A stretch of DNA of 64,000 nt from Phascolomyces articulosus (lineage: Eukaryota > Mucoromycota > Mucoromycetes > Mucorales > Lichtheimiaceae), in the NCBI GenBank assembly GCA_025677815.1, contig JAIXMP010000025.1, positions 558,001 to 622,000 on the forward strand, read 5' to 3'. Numbering within the stretch: position 1 is the stretch's first letter; every line of letters starts with the position of its first letter. Of the stretch, positions 1 to 13,457 are shown in pieces. The notes beneath the pieces were generated by a model that was given only the letters and a program-made list of their open reading frames with translations, made no database searches and was not told where the DNA came from. The position numbers and the translations under genes are program-made.

Positions 1-1686
1 TTCTCAGCTGTCCAAGTAGTTTCCGTGAATGGAGAATCGTTCCTCCAGCGGATCAAAGAGAGTATGATGCAACGGAATACGATATTATACAGCAATTGAG
101 TGAACATATCTGGAGTTTATATGTGATTCTACAATGGGAGGAGCTTGCTGAACAACAGATCAAGAATCTGTTCTCAAATGTTACATTTCCTCATTTACGG
201 TCATTTACGGTCTATTGTACGTGCAAAACAAGGGTATAATTTAATTTATTATTTATATATGGAATTATGCGATTAATTTTGAAGAGCATAAAGATATTAG
301 ACGAGGTGATGATGACTCACTTTTATCAACTATATATATATATATATATATATAAACACATATATTAAATTAGTGAGCAAGATTAGTCGGGAAGCTCTAC
401 TAGGTATATTAGAAGTTGCTGCTGATTCTCTAGAAGAAGTTTTCATTTCGTTTGGAAACTCGTTTGCACTGATTCCTGATGTTGGTGATCGAAAAATACG
501 TGCTTGCGAAATATTCGACCTTTGTCCAAACCTCAAGAAACTAACTTATGACACATCGGGGATTTTGGAATATTATGGTGCGGCATTACAACTTCAATTA
601 TCAGAACTTCATATCTACAGTGGGGAAGTTTTGGCAGAGGAAGTGGAGTATATTCTTATGAATACTCCCAATATACAAGAGTTTTCCGTTGGTTATTGTA
701 ACCAGAAGGTGCTGAAGGTGTTTAATGAATGTAATAATAATAGCCTGCGTAGCATTAGTGTTAATCCAGACCGTTTTCAGCCCGATATTATTCAAGGTCA
801 TTCAACACAACAAACAATAAAATGCAACCGTATGATCGACGTATACTACTGTACAGGTGTCACTGCATCATTACTCTTACCATTGCTTGAAAAGCATAAA
901 GAAACGGAGGCACTCACACTTAATGTTACTCCATCAGAACCAAACATTGTCCAGAAATGGAAAGCTTTTGCGGATTTTAGATCATTCTATCTACACTATC
1001 TAATGATCGGATTCACGGATGACGTCGAGCATCTATTTGCTTCAGCAATCAAGAACTGTTTTAACTTGGAAGTTATCAAAATAAAAGCTTCAAATCCAAC
1101 AAGAATCACCTATACTGCCCTAGAATCATTGGATAATTTACGAAAATTCGAACTCACAAACAATACAGAGGCTACAAGTTTATTACATGATGATAATGCT
1201 TTACGTGCTTTCCTTGAATATCACTCGGTTCTTAGTGATAGATCCACATTGGAAGAGGTCTGCTTACGTTATAACGAAGGCATCCAAGCATCTACAGTTG
1301 GGATTCTGTCCAAGATTAAGAATCTAAAGACGATAGATTTAGCAGGACCATTCCTTGAGGAAGAAATTAGTATCAATACATCAATTCAAAATATAACCCT
1401 GACATCACTTCCTCTGCTAGACACCGTTTTTCTTGAAGGTATATCAGTTATTGATGAGGGACTTAAGAAACTCGATTGCCGTCACATACGACTTGCATGT
1501 TTAGATGGCATTACAACACCCGAACTTCAAGATATTGTTACTCGATCAAGATGCTTGGAGGTTTTAGATGTGCTAGATTGTGAAAACATTGACCTTGGTG
1601 CATTACAGCATGTAGTAAAACATAACAATATCCTTTTTAATAGTAAAAAACAACCTGCAATTATTAATATGAATATATTATTCTAA
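1..1686 (+). CDS. F-box/LRR protein, 5'-truncated by window edge
   Basis: This is the C-terminal part of a TPR/F-box/leucine-rich-repeat protein, probably a substrate receptor of an SCF ubiquitin ligase. Exons are <1..216 and 374..1686; the intron has GTACGT..TAG ends and splits a Leu codon (T|TG), the same position and phase as in the full-length paralogue at 8532-10750. The visible part starts at the end of the F-box and carries irregular LRRs to a TAA stop at 1684-1686. Shared blocks with the paralogue include a PLLxKH stretch and an STLEEVxLRY stretch. The reading frame is open throughout. The substrate is unknown. The TPR and most of the F-box lie outside the window, so their presence is inferred from the paralogue. 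Confidence 0.85.
330..354. repeat. (TA)n microsatellite in intron
   Basis: About twelve TA dinucleotides in a row, near the 3' end of the single visible intron of the truncated F-box gene, about 20 nt before the acceptor. Confidence 0.9.
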
Positions 1687-2478
1687 TAAAGAAGCAGCAG
1701 TAGAAATAAATAACTGCATTTTCTGTTGGAGAGTATTCATTAATAATGGTTTAATGAGTGATAATACTCATTTAAACAATTGTAGTGTACCCAGAAAAAA
1801 GAACGGTGAAGCCAATTTATCACCGTCAGTTTTTACATTGACTTTTGTCTCTTATAACTCATCCCCATTCCTAAAAGAAAGTATAACCTGTATTGAAAAA
1901 GTATACCACTATGATGATCTCAAAGTTGATTGGGTTTACCAGATTTAGCAAGATATTCAGAATCTTGAAACATTTCAAAGCTTAGGTCATTAAACTTCTG
2001 GTATTCGATAAATGGACATTTATTGCTTCATATTTATTACGTAGTTCAGGACACAACATGCAAAAAAAAGCATGTCTCAAAACCTATCCATTTCTTACTT
2101 TTCCCCATCCAAGGATATTAAAACCTGGTGTTTTATTTTCTTTTAGAGATATGGTATATAGTTGTTTTTCTTATTAAAAATTTTTGTTTAAAACAACATG
2201 AGATTTTGCCGATTATAACTTGGCTGCACCATAGTACTTTTTACTTCTTCTGATCGACTAAGCTGATAGTACAGCTTCCGAGTAATTCTATAAATGGCGA
2301 GCTGTGCTACCCTCTTCAAATGACGTATGAGTCAAAATATCAGAATCTCCGAGATATTCCATTAAAAGCTTGATAACCTTCCAAACCAGGATTTCCATTA
2401 TCGGAGCCTAACTTTGTGGATCATGAGAACAACAACAAACAAAATACCTCTTTTTCTTTCATTCTTTCCTTGGCCCTT
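1687..2478. other. Intergenic, F-box gene to first P450
   Basis: Tail-to-head spacer of 792 bp. It contains short ORFs without recognisable domains, for example around 1754-1948. The last 200 bp are the presumed promoter of the P450, with a TATAAAT string near 2290. Nothing else is supported. Confidence 0.6.
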
Positions 2479-4766
2479 ATGAGCGATTTTCTTTTGACCA
2501 CAGCAAAAAACTACACTGGCAGTGTTATTGCTTTAACAAGTGCTGCAATATTCGGTATTTTGGCTATAAAATACAATGATCGAGCTCTATTTTCTGATCG
2601 ACGAGACGATATTCCCACTATTAAAGGTGTCCCTTTATTTGGTGTCATGTTTGATTTAGTTTCAAACAAATTACGGAACCTTGAGTGGTTCAATGAAAAT
2701 ATCAACAAATTAGATACTATGACGATGTACGTAATTTATTAATGCTAATGCAGTACATAGTATTGTACCACTTTTATCTTTATTATTTCTAATCGGATGT
2801 ATATTGCTATCACCAGGTACGGAACAGCTTTGGGTATTCCACCCATGATAATGACCATTGATCCCAAGAATATTCAGCATATTGCAAATGGTGAAGATTT
2901 GTTATTATTTAATCTGTCAAAATCTCGATTGTTACTAAAAATAAAATGAGTATGATAATAGATAATTTTTCATGTTACGCCAAAGGGGATAACATTGTGT
3001 ACGTATTCATAAACATTACCAAACATTTACAATTAATTGTTGTCATGGCCTTTAAAATTGATTCATAAACTTCACGATATTATTTTCTATCATATAGTGA
3101 CGCAGGAATGGAATTATTCGGTCATGGAATATTTGTTGCGAATGGTAAATATGATAATTAAGTATAATAAATTTAAATATTTACTTGTATAAAAAAAATA
3201 ATTCGTTGAATTTTCTCATTAACATAGGTGAACAATGGCGCTACCAAAGAAAAGCAGCAAGTCTTATCTTCAATACTGTGAATTTCAGAGACAGTTTTAC
3301 CGAGTAAATTATCATATAATTTATTGTATATATTATTTCAGTTGCAATCGAATATAAATGTAATTTACTAATCTTGTTTTTTTTCTCACAATTTCGAAAT
3401 ATTTGTAATATCCATAGAGTATTTCTTAAGGAGATTAATACTTTGTCCGAACACGTTTTTGACAAGAATGCGGTTACTGGTGAACCGATTAATTTTCAAG
3501 ATGCTATATACAAGTTTACACTAGAATCATTTGTAAAGTAAGTTTGATTACTCTCCTTTTGTTGATCTTCATGAGATATTGCCTTTTCAAGCATATTGTA
3601 TCGAATGATAATATTACAATAATCACATTTTCTTCTATAGTATTGGCTTTGGTAAAAAACTTAATATCTTGACAAGCAAAGATAAAGTACCATTTGCTGT
3701 TTCTTTTGATTATTGCCAGGATGTTATGTTTAATCGTTTAATCGATCCTTTCACAAATTTACGAGATAAAATTAATTCAATTCTGCATCCAAGTCAACTT
3801 TCACATAAGGACCATGTCAAGGTTATTAACGAACTAGCCTATTCATTAATCAACGAGCGCCGAGAACAACTGAAAAAAGGCCACGAATATCATGATTTGT
3901 TATCAAGATTCATGAGTTCTCGTAATGAAGACGGTAAAACTTTAAATGATAAAGAATTGCGTGATCTTATCCTCAATTTAATTATTGCCGGTCGCGATAC
4001 CACAGCCCAAACAATATCATGGTTACTCTATTACACACTTAAATATCCAAGTGTCGAAGCTAAACTTCTTGAAGAGGTGAAACTGTATATCAAGGATGAA
4101 GTTGAGAATAATCCACCTAAATTATATGAAACTATCAAGAAAATGATTTACTTTCATGCGGTGTAATGTATTAAAATTTTTATTAGTCTATATAACAGCA
4201 ACGAGGAGAATTATGAGATTAATGATTGCTGATGATTTTATATATTATTAGACTTCACGAAACCTTACGTTTGGATCCTATCATTGGAAACAACGCAAGG
4301 ACTGCTGTAAGAGACGATGTTTTTCCCGATGGAACGCGTGTACGCAAAGGTGATCTCGTATTATGGAATCCATACTCTATGGCAAGATCGGAGAAGATTT
4401 GGGGTCCTGATGCTAACGAATTTAAACCCGAAAGATGGGTGCTTGCGAGTGGTGATCTTCATCGTGAAGCACCATCAAAATGGCCAGCTTTCCACTTGGG
4501 TCCTCGTGTTTGTAAGTTTTATTTAACTATATACCGAACTATAATGAACAATTTATATACAATATTAACTAATCTTTTGTATATTATTATGCGATTAAGG
4601 CCTTGGACAAAGTCTTGCAACTTTAGAAGTGTTGGTAGCGCTTGGCTTATTATTAAAACGTTATAAATTCTCTCTTGTTCCAGGTCAGAATATTACTCAT
4701 ACTGCATCATTAACTCATCCAATTAAGGATGGTCTGCATGTATTTGTTGAGAAGCACCATTCTTAA
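2479..4766 (+). CDS. Cytochrome P450 monooxygenase, copy 1
   Basis: Membrane-bound heme-thiolate monooxygenase, expected on the ER and dependent on a P450 reductase. There are nine exons: 2479-2726, 2817-2890, 2962-2998, 3098-3144, 3228-3303, 3418-3537, 3641-4162, 4252-4511 and 4600-4766, giving 516 residues, normal for a fungal P450. An N-terminal hydrophobic anchor is followed by a Pro-rich hinge; the I-helix AGRDTT is near residues 317-322, the ExxR motif (ETLR) at 378-381, and the heme loop FHLGPRVC ends at Cys462. All catalytic signatures are present. The start was chosen at the first ATG because all three paralogues align from there. It resembles large Mucoromycota families such as CYP509, but that subfamily call is inference and the substrate is unknown. 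It forms a tandem pair with the gene at 6129. Confidence 0.93.
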
Positions 4767-6128
4767 TAGCTATAACAAACTTGATACTCGTTGTTGTTGT
4801 TGTTATTGTATTTTTACCAGACCTATAGTGCCTTTGTGTTATATATTATTAAAAATAACATACCTCTTATTATGTAATTGTTTTTTTATTTTATGTCAAA
4901 ATAAAAGGTCACCCCAGATTTTTTTGTATGAAAATAAATTAAAAAGTTAAACTATACTACAATAGGGGAAGTATCAGAAATAAAAAGATTGGCAGGAAAG
5001 AAGCGAACGTGGGAGACCAAGGATGTTCATCCAATATAGAGCACCAGTGCATGGATCAAGTATTCTGAAGAATAAGGCTAATGTATTCCAAGTTTTGATT
5101 ACAAAATTTAGTTAAAGATGATTCTACCTTAATATTCTTCCACACTTGCTTTTTAATCGATAAAAAACTTATCTACATATACAATTACTAAAAAAATACA
5201 TAAAGATACTTAGTTTGATGTGCTACAGAATACAGAAATAAAACTGCATTTGTTGTTGTAACAATTTTGAGATAGCCTGGTGTAACAAGTAAAAAACGGC
5301 TGTTATTCATAACTAAGAATAAACCTGCTCTTCTTTTTCAATATATAGCAAGAAAAACTATAAGTACGCAAAAAAATATAAAGGTTTTTTGATTTATAGT
5401 TTCCATTAATACCTAGTTATAATATGAACTCTTCTATTTATGAAAAGGTCTCAACTTTTTTTTTTACCAAAACTACATTTATGGCTAATTTTCTCGTATA
5501 TTTTTATATATGTTTTTTGTGTAAGGAAGAATAGATTATAGATGCTTCTGAGAATTATGTGCTACTTTCATCCAGCAAGTACATCCCAAACGAAAATCAT
5601 GCATACTAATATATAAAATACTCTGGCAAATCATAACCGCTTCAGGGTGTACATAAATACAGTACCAGTGCAACCACTATCATCTTCTCCACTAATATTT
5701 TACAGCTACTAACATTTTCTAGATTTATATATCTAACAAAACGCGCAGTAATTATATTTGATAAAGGGATTGTTAATACAATGGGTTATTATATTTGTTT
5801 ACTATATATGTTTACATTTATCTTACCATTGAAGGTGAATGGACCCACTTTTTAAAAAGCCAACGTCTTCCATTTGTCACACTAAACATATCTCCACCAG
5901 GTAATAAATAAGCTTTCACAGAACGACAAGTGGACCTCTATTTCTGGATTTTGTAGTACATAAATCAACCAAGGTTACTTTATCCTTTCCGTACCACCTT
6001 ACATGGTAGTACTTCGGGCAGGGTACCTCCGATCTGAGAAGCAAACAGGGAATAAATGTTATATATTTATATTGCTATCTTTCCTTTCCTTTCTGTTTTC
6101 TTTTAAATATATCTTTCCTAACGTACTC
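4767..6128. other. Intergenic between tandem P450 genes
   Basis: A 1.36 kb AT-rich spacer holding the 3' end of copy 1 and the promoter of copy 2. No domain-bearing ORF, RNA gene or repeat could be recognised. An in-frame ATG at 6003 upstream of copy 2 is disfavoured as a start because the extension has no counterpart in the paralogues. Confidence 0.6.
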
Positions 6129-8343
6129 ATGAACGATTTTATTGCGAAGACCACGAAAAACAATATTGGAAGTACTATTGCTTTAGCTACTGCTGCTACG
6201 ATTGGTATTTTGGCCCTTAAATACAATGATCGAGCTATATTTACAGAACGGCGCAAAGGTACTCCTACCATCAAAGGCATTCCTATATTTGGAATCGTGT
6301 TTGATTTGGCTTCAAATAAACTTCGTCTTCTTGAGTGGTTCGATGAAAATATCAATAAATTGGATACCATGACAATGTAATTTATTCTCATCTAGTATTT
6401 TATTATAAAGTGTCATAACACATATTATATCATAATATATCTAATGGGTCTTTACGCTATTTATTTTTCTACATTTCAGGTTCGGAACAGCACTCGGAAA
6501 TCCACCTATGATAATGACAATTGACCCTAGAAATATCAATCATGTTGCAAAAGGTACACTATAGTTTTTATGTCACAAGATTTTGGACCAACAATTTTTT
6601 GATTCTTATAAAATTATAAAATAGATAATTTTTCAAGTTATGCCAAAGGAGATAACGTGATGTATGATGGAAATTTAACACATTGGATTGATTAGTTAAA
6701 CATTTTTTTTAGTATCTTATCTAACATTTTTGTATGTATAGTAAAGCAGGGATAGAACTATTTGGTCACGGTATTTTTGTTGCTAATGGTAAGTAACATT
6801 ATTCACAAATGTTGTCTCCTGGCGGTGTTGTATTAATTGTTTTTTTTTCTAGGGGAGCAATGGCGCTATCAAAGAAAAGCAGCAAGTATCGTTTTTAATA
6901 CAGTTAATTTCAGAGATAACTTTACTCAGTTTGGTATCAATTTTATATTATCAATAACAGTAGTTCAAAAAAGTAATCGTAAAAAATATACTTACAAAAA
7001 AATTGTATACAGGGTCTTCGTAAAAGAAATAAATATTTTGTCAAAGTATGTTTTTGACGAGAAGGCTGGAACTGGTGAAGCGATCGATTTTCAAGGTTTT
7101 ATTTCCAACTTTACACTCGAATCCTTTGTAAAGTAAGGCTATTTCCTTCTAATATTTTCAATGGATTATTCATATTTATTTGATATTTCGGTTACATTAT
7201 ACTAATAATTCTAACATTATCCTGTTCGTATAGAATTGGTTTTGGAAAAAACCTTAATATTCTCACAAGCAAGGATAAAGTTCCATTTGTTGTTTCCTTT
7301 GAACATTGTCAAGATGTGATGTTTAACCGCTTACTTGACCCATTCACAAATATTCGCGACAAGATTAATTCAATCCTACACCCTAACGAGCTCTCACACA
7401 AGGATCATGTCAAAACTATTAATGACTTTGTATACTCATTAATTAATGAGCGTAGGGAACAGCTCAAGCAAGGTTACGAGTTTCAAGATATGTTATCAAG
7501 ATTTATGAAGGCCTGCAATGAGGATGGCAAGGCGTTGAACGACAAGGAATTGCGGGACATTGTGCTTAATTTTGTGATTGCAGGTCGTGATACTACAGCT
7601 CAGACAATATCATGGTTACTTTACTATGCACTTTCCTACCCAGAGGTTGAAGCCAAACTTGTTGAGGAAGTGGATAAATATATAACAGAAGAAGTAGAGA
7701 ATGATGCTCCTAAATTATACGAAACTATCAAGAAAATGATTTATGCTCATGCTGTGTAAAGTACTATTCTACTTTTTTTGGCTATATAAAAAATAGAAGC
7801 TAATGATGAATGATACAATATCATTATTAGACTTCACGAAACATTGCGTTTGGATCCAATCGTAGGAAACAATGCTAGAACTGCCATAAAGGATGATATT
7901 CTTCCGGATGGCACCCAAGTACGTAAAGGCGACATGGTTTCTTGGAATCCATACTCTATGGCAAGATCGGAGAAGATTTGGGGCCCTGATGCTAAAGAAT
8001 TCAAACCTGAAAGATGGATTCTTCCAAATGGCGAACTTGCTCGTGAGTCATCAGCAAAATGGCCAGCTTTCCACTTAGGTCCTCGAGTCTGTAAGTTATA
8101 TATATGCAATTTTTTAAAAAAATACGACATAATAAAAATTTAAAAGATAAACTAATTTATACACAAAAATAACTAGGTCTTGGTAAACATCTAGCGATAC
8201 TAGAAGCATTAGTGGGACTTAGTTTCTTATTGAAACGATACAAGTTTAGACTTGTTCCTGGTCAGAATATTACTCATGCCGCAGCATTGACGCATCCCAT
8301 CAAGGATGGCTTGCATGTTTTTATTGAGAAGCGTCAACCTTAA
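6129..8343 (+). CDS. Cytochrome P450 monooxygenase, copy 2
   Basis: Tandem paralogue of the P450 at 2479. Exons are 6129-6376, 6480-6553, 6625-6661, 6742-6788, 6853-6928, 7013-7132, 7234-7755, 7831-8090 and 8177-8343. Every exon has exactly the same length as in copy 1, so the protein is again 516 residues and all intron phases are kept. The I-helix AGRDTT, ExxR (ETLR) and FHLGPRVC heme loop are intact, so an active enzyme is expected. The most variable parts are the N-terminal anchor, the 37-47 nt exons and the C-terminal strand, where substrate contacts may differ. It lies only 188 bp upstream of an F-box gene on the same strand. Reaction and substrate are not known. Confidence 0.93.
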
Positions 8344-8531
8344 ATATTGTTAGATCTTATTTGTATATCCTGTTTTATTTCATTTTTATTTTACACGTTT
8401 TCCTTGTCTTTTGAATAGTAACTAAAATTATTTATAATTATACCAATCCAAAAATGCTACCAAGGTTGAAAGTCAAATTTAATGCAGCGGATTTGTAGAA
8501 CCGCAGTTTTTTCTTTTTTAATGATAAAACA

Positions 8532-10750
8532 ATGAGCAAAAAATCAGCTAATGCATTGATTACTTCGATTAGCAAGGTTGAGAAAGCTTTAGAAACAAGT
8601 GATTTCGACGTTGTCATTGAGGAAACTACTTCCGGTCTTAATGAGCTCCATGGGATCCATTTACAACTTTTATCAGCACGTATCACAGCTTATGAACAAA
8701 ATAATAAGCTCAGCCAAGCTTACAATGATGCTATTATTATGACGAAACTATTTCCAAACTCTGCTCTGGGTTATATTCATCTAGGCAACATTCTCATGAA
8801 GCGCAGGAAATCCAAAGAAGCTTATGCAAAGTGTAATGAAGCACTCAACGAAGAGCTAGTCGCACCGTCGGACCCACACTATCAAGCTCTCGTCAACCTT
8901 CGTCAAGACATAGCTTATCAACGTCAAAAAAAATCCAGAGTCGATTTTATAAAGTTGTTTCCTAAAGAAGTCATTTCACTTATATTTGAACAATTATCCA
9001 TGGGCGATAATATGACGTGTTTGGATGTATCGAAAACTTGGCGTCAAGCTCTTCTTAACTGCCCAGGTGCTTTACGTTCATGCCTGTTGGGACCATTCAA
9101 AGCAGAACAAGATTTACGGGCTGGATACGAAAATATTCGATTAGTGTGCGATTATATCTGGGAGTTACATATTTTCTCACTCGAACCGGATGAAGAGTCG
9201 CTTAATGTTGTCAGCGAATTGCTTGATGAAGTGAAATTCCGTCAACTTCGTGAATTCTCTCTTTATAGTAAGTTATCATATACAAACATGTATGAAAAAG
9301 AAATATAATGGGAGGAGGGAGATAGATGCCGTTCCTAAAAAAATATTATATATATAATACATTATCTCTTCATACAAGTGATCGATTAAATCGGGATAGT
9401 CACTTACATGTTCTTTTTCTTTTTAAAAAAAATTAAACATATATGATAGTTAGCTCAATTGAAGAAAAACAAATATTGGATATATTGGAGAATTCTCGAG
9501 ATTCTTTGGAAGAGCTCTATTTTACATTTAGTTCAACAAATGTACGCTTTGAAGATATTATTACAACATGCAAGAATATCAAAAAGCTTACATATGACGT
9601 GTTGGCACCACTTGGATATCGGTCTAAGACACCTTTACCTCCTCAACTCACACACCTCAAAATTTATGCTCAGGATGTTCGTCAGGATGAAGTACAAAAG
9701 ATTCTTGAAAATGCACCTAACCTCCAAGAGATTACAATTGGGTACTGTGATGCTATTGTGTTACACACTTTTTATAAATATGGTGGCAAAAATTTATATC
9801 ATATTGACTTGAATCCAGATCGGTTTATGCCTGGAGATGTTATGATTCGTACGTCGTCAAATTGTTTCAGAAAATCCAAAGCGTTATCAAAGGGCCATAG
9901 TAGTAAAATGATTGGTGTGTATTTCTGTGAAGATGTAACTGCAGAGTTGCTTTTACCGCTGCTTGTAAAGCATCAAAATACAACAAAGGCAATAACAGTG
10001 TCAGTAACTCAAGAAGGCAACGATGGTATACGGAGTTGGAGAGCATTTGCTAACTATAGCTCTCCACATATACAATATATGAAACTGGGGTTTACACAAG
10101 AAACTGAATATATTTTTGCGTCTCTTATTCGAAAATGTTCTGTGTTAGAAGCCATTGAATTCCATGAAACAAGTCCAACAAGTCCAACATTCAATGCTTT
10201 GCGATCATTATCCAAAGAAGGAAGAGGTTTACGATGTTTTATTATTGCAAATGATGAACAGGGACCAAAACCACGCATTGTCGATGGGGATCTAAGATCA
10301 TTCTTTGAATATTACGCGTCACTTGGTGAAACTTCTACTTTAGAAGAAGTAGGATTAAGATATTTTCCTGGTATCCAAGCCGCAACATTACGAATTTTAT
10401 CCAAAATAAACAGTTTGAAAACAGTTGACCTTGCGGGGGAACTTATAGAAAACGTAGAAGTTATGGATTCGGCTGTTCGATTGTTAACAGCTGCATCTTC
10501 ATCTCTTCCGCTACTTGAACATATTTGCTTTGAAGGGATTCCAATCACCGACGATGGTATTGAGCTGCTTGATTGCAAAAATATCAAATTGATATCACTG
10601 GATGATATTACTATGGCTGGAGTCGAAATGCTCATTGAAAATTCAAAGATGCTGAAAACGCTAGAAGTGTCAGAATGTCAAGAAGTAGAATATGAAACTT
10701 TGTGCTCTTTGACAAAAAACAATGATATTACGCTCATATATGCTGGATAA
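8532..10750 (+). CDS. TPR/F-box/LRR protein (Pof3/Dia2-like architecture)
   Basis: Two exons, 8532-9267 and 9450-10750, give 678 residues; the intron splits an Ile codon (A|TT). TPR-like helices lie at about residues 45-105, an F-box at about 139-185 (starting near LFPKEVISLIF) and irregular leucine-rich repeats fill the rest. This order is known from yeast Dia2 and fission yeast Pof3, SCF adaptors in which TPR and LRR select substrates. Here the family is locally multiplied, with a truncated paralogue at the left edge and a decayed one just downstream, so orthology to Dia2/Pof3 is not claimed. Expected partners are Skp1 and cullin-1. The start is the ATG after a short A-rich leader. Confidence 0.88.
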
Positions 10751-11259
10751 TGCATTTCATTATATTTTTACTTAGCGCATATACAATATACAATAAATAA
10801 ATGAATACTTATACTGGTAAAAGCAGCAGTATACATTATAATAGTTATAGCTAATCAAATGACTTTCATTCGACGTGATTATTCTTATTTTGGGCCAGTT
10901 TTCCTTTGGTACATATGGTCAGTAGTGCCTGGTATTATATAGATATCTCGACATTGAAGAAACACCATACTTCAACATTCAACAACCAAAAGTATGCAAA
11001 CCTGGGGTATGTCGTCTAGATAGCTTGTTGGATCAAGTGAAACTGTATATTTCCTTGTGAAAGATTAAAGAACTTGAAAATAGCATATCTTGATTATCGA
11101 AAGGGTATACTAAAAGCGACATCATTCCACCACCTCTGTTTACTTAAAGTTAGTAATTATTATAGCATCCATTTTGTATTAACTATGATGTTATCAATGT
11201 ACTGTATATATAAAATTCAAGTATTAATAATCTTACCGTTATTGTATAACATGGATTGC
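10751..11259. other. Spacer between F-box gene and its decayed copy
   Basis: About 0.5 kb of AT-rich DNA. It may contain unrecognisable upstream parts of the neighbouring pseudogene; no alignable F-box or TPR sequence could be read in any frame. Confidence 0.5.
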
Positions 11260-12013
11260 ATAGAAAGTCGTGCTCGCACAGTAACACCAAGGGAAGTGCA
11301 TTTTCTGGATCTCCACTCATTCGTTATATGAAGGTTGCGTTTACGTCAACAACGGAGGGTATATTTGCGAGCATGACCTGTAACTGCCCATCATTGAAAA
11401 TAATTGAATTCCATCAAGCAACAAAACCCACGTGAGCTATCTTGGATGCCCTGCAATTATTGACATCTTTAGAGCAATTTATTATTAATAATACCGATGT
11501 TTCATTTCAAGTATATTCGTCAACAAACTATGATAATTTACAATCCTTTTTCAGATATATATCACGCATCTATTAGCAATGATTCAACATTGGATGATGT
11601 ACAATTACGTCATATCTGAAATCGAGCTCGAGGCTCCTATTGCAATGGCTTAGAAAAGAACATTACAAATTGTTTTTTCTTCTCGATCAGTAGTTCAGAC
11701 TCGCCATTTTTTGGCAAGATAATCCAAGCATTGGGAAAACTGAAAATGCTTCAACATAATGTTCTCGAGTACTGTGGTGAAGAATCATATACAGGAATTA
11801 AAGGCTTGGATTGTGAAATAATTGAACTCATAGGGCTAGATACTTTTACCACACGTGGGGTATCTGATCCTATACAAATCTGGAAGGTTAAGAATCTTGA
11901 ATCTTGATGGCGGATGTAAAGTCCGTAGAGATATTAGAGATACACTAGCTAAAGAGAAGAGTATCAGGATTGTAAAACTTCTTCGAAATAAGAAATGTAT
12001 GAAAAAAGCATAA
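11260..12013 (+). pseudogene. Decayed F-box/LRR gene copy
   Basis: Translation in shifting frames matches the LRR half of the two F-box genes upstream. Examples: a block near 11319 reads like the paralogue's IQYMKLGF..IFASL stretch, a following one resembles its IEFHE segment, a later one starting at 11575 resembles STLEEVxLRY, and a last one ending in TAA at 12011-12013 matches the C-terminus. Lesions include a frameshift before 11319, an in-frame TGA at 11433-11435, a TAG at 11574-11576 and a further frame change right after it. The TPR and F-box halves are missing or unrecognisable. This is a dead tandem copy, unless assembly errors are responsible, which several independent lesions make unlikely. 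Confidence 0.78.
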
Positions 12014-12573
12014 AATGTATTGAGCTACTATTTGTAAATATGAACATATAGTTATAGAGAGTTTACTCTGTATAATAATACATTTGGAAATCCCCACTTT
12101 TTTTTATTTTTCTGTGTTATGTAAACTGTACTGTATATTATTCATCAGGGATGTTTAAAAACGATACCACTTATAAAAAATAAGAGAGCCTCATGATCAT
12201 TTATATATATATGGAATAAAAGTATAAACTAATAGCATTTCCCTTGTCATATACTTATACATAATAATGACTTATGTTTGTAATGATACGTAACAATTAA
12301 ATGGAAATATATTATCCAATTTCCAATAGAGCATTTCCTTGTTATGGCTGTCCATTATCTCATTTTTCGTAAATGGATATTGTACATATGAGGCAAGAGT
12401 GAGGCAGAGATTGTCCAACAACGATTAAGGCAAAATAATAATTAAAAAAATCATATAATAACCGCCTTTAATTTATCAATGTATTATAATATACATGCTA
12501 CCTTTCTTTATGTTTACAACGTAAAAATTCTACGAAGGAGAAAAATTATTAAACAATTACATTGGACTCTAAA
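12014..12573. other. Intergenic, nothing recognised
   Basis: 0.56 kb of AT-rich spacer between the F-box pseudogene and a small ORF. No motif or ORF of note. Confidence 0.6.
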
Positions 12574-13029
12574 ATGGGATCGTCGCCTGTAGAACGTTCT
12601 TTCTCAAGTAACATCAGCCACAGCGATAATTCTGCTTCGTCTCCAAACTGGTTGATCCACGACAGTGACGAGGATGGTTTTGGATTGACATTACTTTTTA
12701 GTTCCGAAAACGCAACCCTGAAGAAGCATGTAACTAACAACAAGGATAATAAAGTGTCAGTATCTGATCATGGATACAAAGAACGAGTAGGACAAATGAG
12801 ACATGAACACCAAGAAACAACAATAGCAGCAGAAGAACAAGTTGTTCCAGAGAAAAATCAAGAACAATTCATTCGACGAGGTACTGTTGTTGATAACCAT
12901 CCAACTATTCAGCAACAGATGAAGATTATCAGTCAAATAGAAGCATATGATGAAACAATTCAAAGATTAGATCAGGAATACCATGATCTGGCTAATAACC
13001 AGTTTTTGCAACCACCACAATATGATTAA
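12574..13029 (+). CDS. Small acidic protein of unknown function
   Basis: Single-exon ORF of 151 codons starting at the first ATG (a TTG-initiated extension of four codons was ignored). The N-terminal half is Ser/Asp-rich and low in complexity, the middle is Gln/Glu/His-rich, and the C-terminal ~35 residues look like an amphipathic coiled-coil helix with heptad-spaced Ile/Leu. No signal peptide or membrane segment is visible, and no family is recognised. Support comes from the open frame in an AT-rich region and from the protein-like C-terminal helix; it could still be a chance ORF. Confidence 0.5.
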   Translation: MGSSPVERSFSSNISHSDNSASSPNWLIHDSDEDGFGLTLLFSSENATLKKHVTNNKDNKVSVSDHGYKERVGQMRHEHQETTIAAEEQVVPEKNQEQFIRRGTVVDNHPTIQQQMKIISQIEAYDETIQRLDQEYHDLANNQFLQPPQYD

Positions 13030-13457
13030 GACAAGCACTTTATGAATTAGTACCACTCCTATAATCATTATTAAACATTATACAAATATATTTTTAATGG
13101 TTGGTGCGTAGCCTGTATTAGAATTTAGAATAAAATGCTTTTAATTATCCCCATTGATATTATATGATAAATTGCATATATTGGTAATCCTTTTGATATA
13201 TGCGTACGTTATAATGATAATACGGTTTTAATAGAAGAAAAAGCTAGAACATAAAAAACCACAAGTTACATACACAACTTATGATGGAGAGAAATTGAAT
13301 TTGGAAAAATTTGGTTAATTCTTGGATAAATGGATGAGAAACAAATTATGAGTGCTATCAATAAATTAAATTATATCATGATAAATGAATATTTATCATG
13401 TCATTATATATACTTTTATTTTGGAGTATTATTGATTTATTATTTTTATTGTTATTT
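13030..13457. other. Convergent spacer to primase gene
   Basis: 428 bp between the stop of the small ORF and the stop of the minus-strand primase gene; presumably holds both 3' ends. A short plus-strand ORF at 13330 has no recognisable content. Confidence 0.55.

Noticed and set aside
1754..1948. 64-codon ORF after the first F-box gene
   Set aside because: No resemblance to F-box or other families; stop-rich continuation in all frames.
6003..6128. N-terminal extension of P450 copy 2
   Set aside because: In frame but absent from both paralogues, and it would bury the membrane anchor.
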